This document shows, in pieces, positions 53,076 through 61,889 of a stretch of 64,000 nt of DNA. The DNA is from CAYVRJ01 sp964453645. Its GTDB lineage: Bacteria > Bacillota > Clostridia > Christensenellales > JAWKQI01. The stretch spans positions 288,380 through 352,379 of the forward strand of contig CAYVRJ010000002.1 in NCBI GenBank assembly GCA_964453645.1, in the 5' to 3' direction. Each line of letters opens with the position of its first letter. Positions within the stretch are counted from its first letter, which is position 1. The translations under genes were made by a program, and so were the position numbers. The notes beneath the pieces are model-generated. The model saw nothing but the letters and a program-made list of their open reading frames with translations, was not told the DNA's origin and did not search any database.

Positions 53076-54366
53076 TTTAGTTAAGCTCAGCTTTACAAAC
53101 CTATATCAGCGAAAGACTCGAACCATCCTCACAATACTTGGGGTTATCATCGGCACCATGTCTATTGTGCTGATGATCGCTTTGGGAGAGGGTTCCAATC
53201 AGGTTTTTATGGAACAAGTGTCCCAAAGCTCTGACTTAACCCAAATTATGGTGTATCCCCAATACTCCTCCAATCCTCGGGAAGGTTCTAACTTCGACGA
53301 TAAAGTGGTGAAAAGCTTTGAGGATATACCAAACGTGCGCAACGTACTGCCCTTGAGCAACATATCTATCTATCTAAAAAACTCCCGGTATGTATCGGAT
53401 CTGTATATATTTGCTGCACCCCTTGAAAAGTTGGACTTTGTCCGAGAAAAGTTGGAATGGGGAGATATTTCTAAATCCAAAGACGTTCAATTGATTGTTG
53501 GAAACTACACTTCAATGGACAGTTTTCGCATTAAGCGGGGAAACAAACCTGCTTGGGAATTGCAGCCCGCAACGGATATCAGCTTTGAAACTGAAAAATT
53601 CGAGTTGTTCTTTGGTGGTTCTTACTTCTACAGCGAAGGTATTGTTCTGCCCGACGGAGTGGTTCCTCCCACATCCAAAACTGCAAAAGTCACTGGGGTT
53701 TTAAGGCAAACGGGATCAGAGTTTGATTATTCCGGTTTTATTGACATTAATTTTGTTCGGGAGTTAAAAAAGAACAACAAGAAGTTTGCAGAATACTTGG
53801 GTATTCAAGACAATTATCAGCAAATATACGTCTATGCCGATGTCATGGATAACGTGGAGGGCGTTGTCACTGCCATTAAAGATTTGGGTTACCAGTGCTA
53901 CTCCCCCATGGAGAGCATTAAGATGATGCAGGAAGAGGCATCTCGTCAGCAATCCCAGTGGGGTATGATCGGCGCAATTGCCCTGTTGGTCTCCGCCATC
54001 GGCATTGTCAACACCATGCTCACCTCCATTATTGAACGCAAGCGGGAGATCGGCGTGTTAAAAGTGCTGGGCTGCTCCATGCTCTCCATAAACATTATGT
54101 TTTTAATCGAAGCAGCCGTCATCGGGTTGTTGGGCGGATTGATCGCCATTGGCCTTTCCTACGGCATTTCGTATATCGTCACCATCGTACCCATCGAGGG
54201 GAATTTCCTTGGGTCCTTCTTTGGTGGTAACGTTCGGTTTGTCATCACCCCCACCCTGTCCCTGCTGGCCATATCCGGCGCTGCCGCAATCGGCATGGTC
54301 GCCGGCGTGTATCCCGCAATGCGGGCCATGCGCATGTCTCCCCTCTCTGCCCTGCGGGACGAATAG
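53062..54366 (+). CDS. ABC transporter permease (MacB/FtsX family)
   Basis: 434 residues: N-terminal TM (TRTILTILGVIIGTMSIVLMIALGEGSNQ), large extracytoplasmic domain (about 45-290), then three TMs with the FtsX motif IGIVNTMLTSIIERKREIGVL. Forms a complete MacB-type transporter with the ATPase; probably exports peptides or lipids, or moves force to the surface. The following terminator closes the operon. Confidence 0.92.
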   Translation: MSFFDLVKLSFTNLYQRKTRTILTILGVIIGTMSIVLMIALGEGSNQVFMEQVSQSSDLTQIMVYPQYSSNPREGSNFDDKVVKSFEDIPNVRNVLPLSNISIYLKNSRYVSDLYIFAAPLEKLDFVREKLEWGDISKSKDVQLIVGNYTSMDSFRIKRGNKPAWELQPATDISFETEKFELFFGGSYFYSEGIVLPDGVVPPTSKTAKVTGVLRQTGSEFDYSGFIDINFVRELKKNNKKFAEYLGIQDNYQQIYVYADVMDNVEGVVTAIKDLGYQCYSPMESIKMMQEEASRQQSQWGMIGAIALLVSAIGIVNTMLTSIIERKREIGVLKVLGCSMLSINIMFLIEAAVIGLLGGLIAIGLSYGISYIVTIVPIEGNFLGSFFGGNVRFVITPTLSLLAISGAAAIGMVAGVYPAMRAMRMSPLSALRDE

Positions 54367-54401
54367 TTTTTCGACAATTTATAAAAAAACATTTGCTTTT
54401 T

Positions 54402-54450
54402 CAACATATTGTGATAAAATGGTTTTTAGAAGACACAATATGTTGTTTTT
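54402..54450 (+). terminator. Terminator after ABC operon
   Basis: Perfect 12-bp AT-rich inverted repeat CAACATATTGTG / CACAATATGTTG, 20-nt loop, then TTTTT. Confidence 0.7.
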
Positions 54451-54468
54451 ATTGTGGTGAACCATGTG

Positions 54469-54502
54469 TGAGCCACTATATATTGTAAAACAGTGTGGCT
54501 CA
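54469..54502 (+). promoter_or_regulatory. Hairpin before the GLUG-repeat gene
   Basis: TGAGCCAC / GTGGCTCA 8-bp perfect arms with an 18-nt loop, 32 nt before ATG 54535, without a T-run. May influence mRNA or bind a regulator. Confidence 0.35.
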
Positions 54503-54534
54503 GGTATTGATTACAAAAGCTGGGGTGATGAATC

Positions 54535-55539
54535 ATGTCGCAGGAAAATACTACTTTTCAACAGAGTGCAATGGTATTCGCAGGATTCTGCGGAAGAAAC
54601 AACGGTGCCATTGCCCATTCGTATTCCAACGTCGATATCTTTACAAGAGGAGTGAACGCAGGTTTTACGGCCGAAAACAACGCCTATCTCACCCACTGTC
54701 TGAGCCTTGGGGATGTGAAAAAGCTGGGCAAAAAAGAAGTTGGGCGCTACGGCAAAGTGTTTGGCCAGTTGGGTTTTTGCAACCAAATTGCTGAAGTATA
54801 CAACAGATGTTTCTTCATTTCTAAAAAAGCAAGGGGCTATTACGACTACGAATTAAACATTAAAAAAGGTGATTTCTTTGAGTTGGTGCGCAACAATCCC
54901 CAAGAGTGGAGCGAAAAGATTTGGGAACTAAGGCGAGGTAAGATTGGCTTTCGCGATGATCTCTCCCAAGAGATGTTACTTCCCGACGATGTGACTGTTG
55001 TTGAAATTTCTTCTGCCAGGCATCTATTTAGTATTGCCAAGGCTATTAACGAAGGGGACGAAGCTGCCGCAGCAGCACACTACAAATTGACCACCAACAT
55101 TGATTTAAAGGGCAAAAAGTGGCTTCCCTTGGGCACCTGTGACAACCCCTTTACCGGAACCTTTAACGGTGAAAACCATAAAATATTTAACTTTAAAATA
55201 TTAGATATGAACTACGGTGGATTCTTTGGTTATGTCAAAGATGCCATGATCGCCAACCTGACGGTGGAGTGCATTGTAAAGGGCAACAAGAGCTGCGCAG
55301 GATTCGTTGGATACAATAACGGAGGTAAGATCGCCTGCTGTCACAGCTGTGCAACGGTTAGCTCTAAGAACGTTGCGGCAGGATTTGTTGCGGTGAACAA
55401 CGGATTAATTTTAAAATGTTCTGCCAAAGGAAAGGTTTCTTACTTGGCTTCCCGTTGGGTGGAAAACGCACTGATCGGCGTATTCATCATTGCCTTCTTA
55501 GCCCTCTTCGCCCTGTCCGCCCCACGGTTTATTATCTAA
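54535..55539 (+). CDS. GLUG-repeat-like protein with C-terminal membrane anchor
   Basis: 334 residues, family not certain. Short GLUG-type repeats occur at about residues 15-30 (AGFCGRNNGAIAHSYSN) and three times at about 225-300 (GGFFGYVKDAMIANL, AGFVGYNNGGKIACC, AGFVAVNNGLILKC). Such repeats usually form surface beta-helices, but here there is no signal peptide and a single TM (ALIGVFIIAFLALFALS) lies at the very end, as in tail-anchored proteins. GGTGATGAATC precedes the ATG. Separated from the ABC operon by a terminator. Confidence 0.65.
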   Translation: MSQENTTFQQSAMVFAGFCGRNNGAIAHSYSNVDIFTRGVNAGFTAENNAYLTHCLSLGDVKKLGKKEVGRYGKVFGQLGFCNQIAEVYNRCFFISKKARGYYDYELNIKKGDFFELVRNNPQEWSEKIWELRRGKIGFRDDLSQEMLLPDDVTVVEISSARHLFSIAKAINEGDEAAAAAHYKLTTNIDLKGKKWLPLGTCDNPFTGTFNGENHKIFNFKILDMNYGGFFGYVKDAMIANLTVECIVKGNKSCAGFVGYNNGGKIACCHSCATVSSKNVAAGFVAVNNGLILKCSAKGKVSYLASRWVENALIGVFIIAFLALFALSAPRFII

Positions 55540-55582
55540 GAACTTGGTGTTTATCGCTTTGGCGATATTCTCCTTGGATTCA

Positions 55583-55611
55583 TTGACAAACTACATAAAA
55601 TAAATTAATAT
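55583..55611 (+). promoter_or_regulatory. Promoter for the two-component/pseudo-ABC operon
   Basis: TTGACA, 17-nt spacer, TAATAT; predicted leader about 37 nt. Confidence 0.7.
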
Positions 55612-55654
55612 GAGTACGATCTCCCCATAACTGAACTTCAGTGAGGTGTACAAC

Positions 55655-57250
55655 ATGAAAGTTTTGATAGCTGACGACGAGCAAAAGATTTGTCAGCTTA
55701 TATGTAATCTCGTTGACTGGGACAGCATTGGGATGGAAGTTGTGGGCATTGCCAACAACGGAATAGATGCCCTTAAAAAAATTGAACAGTTAAAACCAAA
55801 CCTCGTCTTAACAGATATTCGTATGCCCGGGTGCAGCGGACTGGAACTGATTTACCGAGCAAAACAGATGGATGAAGCCATCGATTTCATTATCATCAGT
55901 GGCTACCGCTATTTTGATTATGCACAAAACGCCATTCGATACGGCGTGAGTGACTACCTACTAAAACCCATCAAAAAAGAAGAACTCCTAGACACCCTCA
56001 TTAAGATGCGGCAAAAATATCTCACCAGAACGGCACAAATCTCACAAAACGAACAGCAGCAACTCTTCGAACAATCCAGCATTTCTCGCTTGAGAATGGC
56101 TTTGTTTTCGGAATTTTTGCTTTCCGACACTTCCGAGGAGTTGACCATTACAAAGCTCAACAGTGGCTATCACTTTCAATTCGTCCCCGGTTTGTTTCAG
56201 GTTGTCATCGTAAAAATTGATTACGATATCGACGACTTCCCCTTCCGAGACGGCATAAAGATCATTGAAGAAAAAGTGATTAAAATATTAGGCCACCAGT
56301 TGCGGAATCATTGTGCCGATTTGGAATGTTATGTGCGCACAGGTCATGTGTACTGTGTGCTCAACTATTTAAGTAAAGAGACCATCCGCCACCAGTTGAA
56401 GAGTGCCTTGGACGACCTGCTGGTACAAAAGAGTGCCTTTAATTCCGTTGAATTTACCATCGGCACAGGAGAACCCTGCACAACCCCCGATCAATTGAGG
56501 ACATCCCTTCAATCTGCACAGTGCGCAATCGACCAGCGCCTGCTGGAGGGAACGGGCAGAATCATACACCAACTACCCCAACCCATCATAGAAACAACCT
56601 TCCTTTCAGATTTTACCCACCAAATGTCCTCTTCCTTAGATATTTTTGATATTGAAAGCGTCCTGCGCATAGCCGAAAATTTTTGCAGCAATACCCTTAA
56701 TGCGTCCATCAATTCGGGTAGTCAGGTGCTTGCGCTCATCTCCGAAGCCTATGAATCCTTCCTGCACCTCATCCGAAGCAACCGCTTTAATCACGCTTCG
56801 CTGGAAACCTTGAGTGCATCCTTTACAGCAAAAATGGCACACTGCGGCAGCCTGGATAAACTATTGATTGAATTTAAACACTTTGTCACCTCTGCCGTCC
56901 AGTATATCGCCAATGAAAAAAAGCAGGAGAACACCAAACCCGTTCGCACAGCCAAACAATATATTATGGAAAAATACATGCACCCCATCTCTTTGGACGA
57001 GGTGAGTGAAATTGTGAATTTTAATCCATCTTATTTCAGTTCTATGTTTAAAAAGGAGTGCGGAAAGAATTTTTCGGAATACGTCAGTGAAGTGCGGTTG
57101 AACAAAGCAAAGGAGCTGTTAAAAGAGACAAAGCTCAGCGTTGCCGACATTTGTGTTGCCGTTGGCTATCACGACATCAAGCACTTCACCCAGACCTTCA
57201 AAAAATTCACAGGGATTAAACCCGGTGAGTACCGCAAGCTCTACTCCTGA
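55655..57250 (+). CDS. YesN-type response regulator with AraC HTH
   Basis: 531 residues. Receiver domain 1-120 with acidic pocket ADDE, phosphoacceptor Asp54 (LTDIRMP) and Lys of LLKPIKKEE; a long middle region; AraC/XylS DNA-binding domain at about 430-531 (SLDEVSEIVNFNPSYFSSMF, VADICVAVGYHDIKHFTQTF). Controls gene expression with the adjacent kinase. ATG 55655 with GAGG at 8 nt; a GTG three codons earlier is worse. Target genes are unknown; commonly sugar uptake operons. First gene of the operon. Confidence 0.9.
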   Translation: MKVLIADDEQKICQLICNLVDWDSIGMEVVGIANNGIDALKKIEQLKPNLVLTDIRMPGCSGLELIYRAKQMDEAIDFIIISGYRYFDYAQNAIRYGVSDYLLKPIKKEELLDTLIKMRQKYLTRTAQISQNEQQQLFEQSSISRLRMALFSEFLLSDTSEELTITKLNSGYHFQFVPGLFQVVIVKIDYDIDDFPFRDGIKIIEEKVIKILGHQLRNHCADLECYVRTGHVYCVLNYLSKETIRHQLKSALDDLLVQKSAFNSVEFTIGTGEPCTTPDQLRTSLQSAQCAIDQRLLEGTGRIIHQLPQPIIETTFLSDFTHQMSSSLDIFDIESVLRIAENFCSNTLNASINSGSQVLALISEAYESFLHLIRSNRFNHASLETLSASFTAKMAHCGSLDKLLIEFKHFVTSAVQYIANEKKQENTKPVRTAKQYIMEKYMHPISLDEVSEIVNFNPSYFSSMFKKECGKNFSEYVSEVRLNKAKELLKETKLSVADICVAVGYHDIKHFTQTFKKFTGIKPGEYRKLYS

Positions 57251-57260
57251 GGAGTTGTTT

Positions 57261-58301
57261 ATGAGAAAAAAACATCTTCGATATTTAAGTTACCACATCA
57301 CATATATCGGCATAACGCTGGGATTGCTAATTCTTGCCCTCATTGTCTCGTTACTCTTTTTGCCCTTCGACTATGAGGTGATGGTCCTCGCTTCCCTGAT
57401 CGCCTCGTTTATTTTCTTTTCCATCGTATACTGGGCGTACAAATGGGTCTATATCCCCTACCGTGCCAATGTGAAACTCTTGGAATTGTTCGCTGAGGGT
57501 TATACGCTGCAAGGATTTTACGACCTCCGCTATTTAATCAGTCCGTCTATGGAAAAAGCCATTCAAAAGCTCAAGGACACCCTGAGCACCAACGAGTTTA
57601 TCAATGCCAACAAGCGTCAGGCGCAGTACCTGGCACTGCAAAACCAAATAAACCCCCACTTTCTATACAACACCTTGGAAGGTATTCGCAGCGAAGCGCT
57701 GTCCTCGGGGCTATCTAATGTGGCCGACATGGCCGAAGCCCTTGCACGTTTTTTTAGATACACCATATCCAATGCAGAAAATCTCGTCACCTTGGAGGAC
57801 GAGTTTACCAACATTAAAAACTATTTCTTTATCCAGCAGTTTCGATTCGGCCAGCGCATCCAATTAAATATATCCTACGACGATCCGTTGGATCAAGAAA
57901 AATTGTTGAAGTTTCGCCTGCCCAAGCTCACCCTGCAACCCGTGGTGGAAAACGCCATTATCCACGGTTTGGAGGGAAAGGTGGGTAACGGCACGGTAAA
58001 CATTAAAGTCACCGCAACCAAGAGTCGCTTGCTCATTACCATATCCGACGACGGAATTGGTATTCATCAAAATCAATTTCAGGATCTCACCGAAAAGCTC
58101 AATGTGGCTTCCCTGGACTATATTAAACCCGACGGTATGCAGGGTGGGATTGCACTCACGAATGTTAACAACCGGATCAAACTTTTGTTTGGGGAAGAAT
58201 ACGGAATCAACATATACAGCACCTACGAAATGGGTACGGATGTGGAAATCTCCCTCCCCCTCATACAAGTGAACACCCCCTTCCCCTCCGAGGTGATTTA
58301 A
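57261..58301 (+). CDS. YesM-type sensor histidine kinase, nearly no extracellular domain
   Basis: 346 residues. Two adjacent TM segments at about 13-35 and 38-60 separated by a few residues, a short linker, then the HisKA_7TM/YesM phosphoacceptor region (QNQINPHFLYNTL, His133) and a GHKL ATPase (N box VVENAIIHGLEG, G1 ISDDGIGIH, GGIALTNVNNR). Typical YesM proteins carry about 250 extracellular residues that are missing here. ATG 57261 with GGAG; the reading to 57141 is unsupported. It begins 10 nt after yesN and ends 1 nt before the pseudo-ABC gene. Confidence 0.88.
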   Translation: MRKKHLRYLSYHITYIGITLGLLILALIVSLLFLPFDYEVMVLASLIASFIFFSIVYWAYKWVYIPYRANVKLLELFAEGYTLQGFYDLRYLISPSMEKAIQKLKDTLSTNEFINANKRQAQYLALQNQINPHFLYNTLEGIRSEALSSGLSNVADMAEALARFFRYTISNAENLVTLEDEFTNIKNYFFIQQFRFGQRIQLNISYDDPLDQEKLLKFRLPKLTLQPVVENAIIHGLEGKVGNGTVNIKVTATKSRLLITISDDGIGIHQNQFQDLTEKLNVASLDYIKPDGMQGGIALTNVNNRIKLLFGEEYGINIYSTYEMGTDVEISLPLIQVNTPFPSEVI

Positions 58302-59750
58302 TTGAGAGAAGAGATTCTGCGGGCAGACCGGGTCACCCTCATGGAAAACGATATTAAAATGCTGGACAGGTTGTGTCTCAACATTTTCAAGGGTGAGATC
58401 ATGGGATTGGTGTGCCTCAACTCCCACGGGCAGGATGCGCTGATTCGCCTCATTTATCAAAATACACCCATCCACTACGGTTATATTTATTTTAACGAAA
58501 AACTAGTAAACAGTTGTGTTGAAAGTACCAATACACTCAACCAAGCTGCTGAAATCAACGTCCACAACCGCTTGGCCGAGAGCCTGACGGTTTCGGACAA
58601 CGTATTTGTCCTGCGCAGAAGTTTTAAAAAATATATAATCAACAACTCTGTGCTGGACGACCAACTGCACAATTTCACCAAAGATTTAGGTTTTGAATTG
58701 GATCCCCATAAACTGGTGAACGAGCTAACATTCTTTGAAAAGTGCGTCACCGAACTATTAAAAGCTGTGGTGAGTGGTGCCAAACTGATCATCGTCCGGG
58801 ATATCAGCAACTTTATCAGTGCTGCCGACCTCTCCAAATTTCAGTCGTTTATCCGACACTACGCCAATGCAGGCATTTCTTTTTTATACGTGTGTAACCA
58901 TCACTCCGAGGCCTTTCGCATTTGCGATCGCATTGCCCTCATGGAAAACGGTCGAGTATTGAAAATATTGGAACAAAAGTTCTTTACGCTGGAATACCTT
59001 CTCCCCTACATCGGGGACAGTTGCCGAGAACTGCTTTCCTTTAAACAACAGACATTTCGTCAGGAGAAATGTGTGCTGAAATTCACCGACGTCTGTGCCG
59101 GCAACATTTCCCACTTGAGTTTTGCTGTGCATAAAGGAGAGTGTATCGTATTGTTGGACATCAACAATACGTGTCTTCACCAAATGATTGGGCTGATGAA
59201 TTGCGAAATTATACCCGAAGGGGGCGAAATAGACATTTGCGGCGAACGCTACTGCCTCAAGAACAAGAGGGGCAACGTGGGCTTCATTGCAGAACACCCC
59301 ACAGAAACCATGCTCTTTAAAGATTTAAGTTATCTCGACAACCTGTGTTTTGTTTCAGACATCAAGCAACCCCTCATTTGGCGAAGTAAAGCCTTGCGTA
59401 AAAGCGTTGTAAAGGAATATGAGCCCATTCTGGGCAGTGCCCTCTTAACCAACGACATTATCCCCCTCTCCCTCACCTCTCTGTACGACCTCGTGTACTT
59501 TCGATACCACTTACAGCGGCCTAAAGTTGTCTTTTGTATGCAGCCCTTTTCGGGGGCAGATATGTATTTGCGGCAGCACATCATTCAACTGATCAACACA
59601 CTGCGGGAGCGGGGTATTGCAGTGGTCATCTTAGCTGTCAGCCTATCCGACTCCCTGGCCGTTGCGGACAGGCTGCTCGTTGTGGAGAACGGTCAACTCA
59701 GCGCAGAGTTAAAGAGCAACGAATATTTAAATTTTGTATCGTATATTTAA
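58302..59750 (+). CDS. Duplicated ABC ATPase-like protein lacking catalytic residues (RbsA/MglA-like pseudo-ATPase)
   Basis: 482 residues with the two-domain layout of a sugar ABC ATPase, but both domains are degenerate. In domain 1 the Walker A region reads GLVCLNSHGQDAL (residues 35-47: Lys to Gln44, Ser to Asp45), the signature is LTFFEK and Walker B is LIIVRDIS. In domain 2 (from about 250) Walker A reads LLDINNTCLHQM, and Walker B is FCMQPFSGAD. The switch and helical subdomains are otherwise well kept (NGRVLKILEQK, ADRLLVVENGQL). No permease or binding protein follows. A TTG start is behind GAGGTGATTTAA inside the kinase 3' end, so it is translationally coupled. Probably a signalling partner. 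Confidence 0.82.
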   Translation: MREEILRADRVTLMENDIKMLDRLCLNIFKGEIMGLVCLNSHGQDALIRLIYQNTPIHYGYIYFNEKLVNSCVESTNTLNQAAEINVHNRLAESLTVSDNVFVLRRSFKKYIINNSVLDDQLHNFTKDLGFELDPHKLVNELTFFEKCVTELLKAVVSGAKLIIVRDISNFISAADLSKFQSFIRHYANAGISFLYVCNHHSEAFRICDRIALMENGRVLKILEQKFFTLEYLLPYIGDSCRELLSFKQQTFRQEKCVLKFTDVCAGNISHLSFAVHKGECIVLLDINNTCLHQMIGLMNCEIIPEGGEIDICGERYCLKNKRGNVGFIAEHPTETMLFKDLSYLDNLCFVSDIKQPLIWRSKALRKSVVKEYEPILGSALLTNDIIPLSLTSLYDLVYFRYHLQRPKVVFCMQPFSGADMYLRQHIIQLINTLRERGIAVVILAVSLSDSLAVADRLLVVENGQLSAELKSNEYLNFVSYI

Positions 59751-59815
59751 ATACCCATTGCTCTTTTGGATTGTATGATAGGCAACTATTTAGTTTTAGA
59801 AAAAATCACTTCTAC

Positions 59816-61615
59816 TCAATATTTTCCATACTTATCGTATTGGTCGTTGGCTTGAGTAAACACGACAGCCTTTTTACTTGTGATATGTGGCGGTTCATCC
59901 AATAAAAAGATTTCCTTATTGGATCTGGAATAATCTTTTAACCTAAACCTTGATATCAGTTCTTTTAACAGGCTGGCCTGGCTGGAAAGCTCCTCACTGG
60001 CGGCAGCACTTTCTTCACTGGTGGCAGAATTGGTCTGTACAACCACTGAGATTTGGTCGATACCCAGTGAAATTTGTTCAATTGCAGTTGCTTGCTCGTT
60101 GGAAGCGTTTGTGATTTCCTCAATAACGCCCGTGGTGGCCACAACGTTTGCAACCGCATGATTGAGTTCTTCAGCTGTAGTGGCTGCAATTCGCACCCCT
60201 TCCACAATGGCTGTGACGGAACCTTCGATGAGACTGGTGGTGTTCTTCGCTGCATCGGCAGATTTTGCAGCAAGGTTGCGCACTTCGTCTGCAACGACGG
60301 CAAAGCCCTTACCCGCTTCTCCTGCCCGGGCTGCCTCCACTGCGGCATTGAGGGCCAAAATATTTGTCTGGAATGCGATATCTTCAATGGTCTTGATGAT
60401 TTTGTTGATCTCCTGAGACTTAGCCTCAATCTCGTTCATGGAGGTCATCAGACGCTGCATGTGCTTGTTGCTCTCCTCAATGGATACAGTGGCTTTGGAA
60501 GCCATGCCGTTGGCCTTTTTGGCGTTATCGGCATTTGTTTTCACATGATCCGATATGTCGCTGATGGAAGACGACAGTTGCTCCACTGCACTGGCCTGCT
60601 CTGTAGCTCCCTGGGCGAGGGACTGTGCACTGGATGAAACCTGATCGGAGCCCGAAGACACTTGGCTCGTGGAGGAATTGATTTGTGCTAATGTTTCGGA
60701 TATGCGAACGACCGTTTGTAACATACTGTCTTCAATGATCTTAAAGTCCCCTATAAACGGTTTGGTGGGCTCTGGTATGTCAAAGTTTCCATCGGCAAAC
60801 ATCTCCATTGCTCTGCTGATATCCGATACATAGGTCATAATCGCTTGCATAGACTGGCGCATATTTTCCGCCAGTGAGCCAAGCTCATCACGGCTATAAT
60901 AAGCAATATCGGTGTTCAGTTTACCCTGTGCCATATCCTTTGCTGCACGCTCAATTGCATGCACAGGTGTTAAAATGGACTTTCTAATTAAAACAATCAT
61001 AACAATTGATAATAAAATCACAAGGGCTGCTGAAAGGGAAACGATCCCCAGTGCAGAGTTCCACGCTTCATTGGCATCTTGGCTCTGCTGCTCCGACAGT
61101 TTTTTTACAATATCAGATACATTGATCAGTTCATTGGCTGCATTGTCAAAAGCCACAGAATAGTTCTCTTCAAATACCTTTAAAGCCTGTTCATCGTTTG
61201 TGTTTGACTCCGGCTGATTTAAAATTTCTGCTATTTGCTGCCTGTATGTAGCTGCTTCATTTAATTTATTCTCGTACGATTTCATGAGTGCAGGGTCTGT
61301 GCGCGCATTTGCGTTATATTTGGCAATAACATCTTTTAGCTTCTGGCTCTCGCTGTTTGCTTTGTCCAGCAATGCAAGTTTTGTGTCCCTGCTGGAAGCC
61401 GCAATGGCTTCCGCCAAATACCGCTCAACAGATATCATATTTCGCCGAATTGACCATATGTACTCGGTGTTGGGCACAGTTTTGGTGGCATATAAATTTA
61501 CTATTTGATTGATGTTCCCAAGGTTTATAATAGAAACAACACCCAGCACAACAACCATTACCAGAATTATTCCGAAGCTCACCAGCAGCTTTGCACTGAT
61601 TTTCAAATTTTTCAT
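59816..61615 (-). CDS. Methyl-accepting chemotaxis protein
   Basis: 599-residue chemoreceptor: TM1 (LLVSFGIILVMVVVLGVVSI), four-helix-bundle sensor domain (about 33-185), TM2 (about 190-212), HAMP (from about 212) and cytoplasmic signalling domain with the conserved tip EDIAFQTNILALNAAVEAAR. ATG 61615 with AGGAGGCAAT is preferred to a longer in-frame reading. No flagellar or che genes are here. Convergent with the pseudo-ABC gene, separated by 65 nt without a clear terminator. Confidence 0.93.
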   Translation of the reverse strand: MKNLKISAKLLVSFGIILVMVVVLGVVSIINLGNINQIVNLYATKTVPNTEYIWSIRRNMISVERYLAEAIAASSRDTKLALLDKANSESQKLKDVIAKYNANARTDPALMKSYENKLNEAATYRQQIAEILNQPESNTNDEQALKVFEENYSVAFDNAANELINVSDIVKKLSEQQSQDANEAWNSALGIVSLSAALVILLSIVMIVLIRKSILTPVHAIERAAKDMAQGKLNTDIAYYSRDELGSLAENMRQSMQAIMTYVSDISRAMEMFADGNFDIPEPTKPFIGDFKIIEDSMLQTVVRISETLAQINSSTSQVSSGSDQVSSSAQSLAQGATEQASAVEQLSSSISDISDHVKTNADNAKKANGMASKATVSIEESNKHMQRLMTSMNEIEAKSQEINKIIKTIEDIAFQTNILALNAAVEAARAGEAGKGFAVVADEVRNLAAKSADAAKNTTSLIEGSVTAIVEGVRIAATTAEELNHAVANVVATTGVIEEITNASNEQATAIEQISLGIDQISVVVQTNSATSEESAAASEELSSQASLLKELISRFRLKDYSRSNKEIFLLDEPPHITSKKAVVFTQANDQYDKYGKY

Positions 61616-61796
61616 ATTGCCTCCTGCTTCACTGACATGAATATGCAAACTTTATATTAAGAAATATCCGTGTATATTTTAACAGTTAGGAAATCAGATT
61701 ACAATCACAGAACTACAATTGGCAAAAAAGTAATATAACCGAAACGTGCCAAACCATTAGCCCTGTTGATCGAGGCCTATGATTCCCCCTCCCCCC

Positions 61797-61825
61797 TTTA
61801 CACGATGCAAAATATTTGCTATATT
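61797..61825 (+). promoter_or_regulatory. Promoter for the orphan HTH gene
   Basis: TTTACA, 17-nt spacer, TATATT; predicted leader about 58 nt. Confidence 0.6.
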
Positions 61826-61855
61826 AAATTTATGAATAACCCAATCGTGCCAAAA

Positions 61856-61869
61856 ACCTATTTATAGGT
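61856..61869. promoter_or_regulatory. Short palindrome between promoter and start of the HTH gene
   Basis: ACCTAT-TT-ATAGGT lies downstream of the -10 and could be an operator for self-control. CGTGCCAAA also occurs twice nearby (61745-61753 and 61846-61854). Chance is possible. Confidence 0.3.
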
Positions 61870-61889
61870 AAACTGTGAGGAGTGAGAAT

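Noticed and set aside
54402..54450. Perfect 12-bp inverted repeat as an operator
   Set aside because: It sits directly after the last ABC gene and is followed by TTTTT, so a terminator is the simpler reading.
57864..58475. 203-codon minus-strand frame across the kinase/pseudo-ABC junction
   Set aside because: Antisense shadow of two genes with clear motifs; no start signal or domain.
61616..61889. Possible cyclic-di-GMP riboswitch between MCP and the HTH gene
   Set aside because: I looked for GEMM-type core sequence (because of the chemoreceptor) and found none on either strand.
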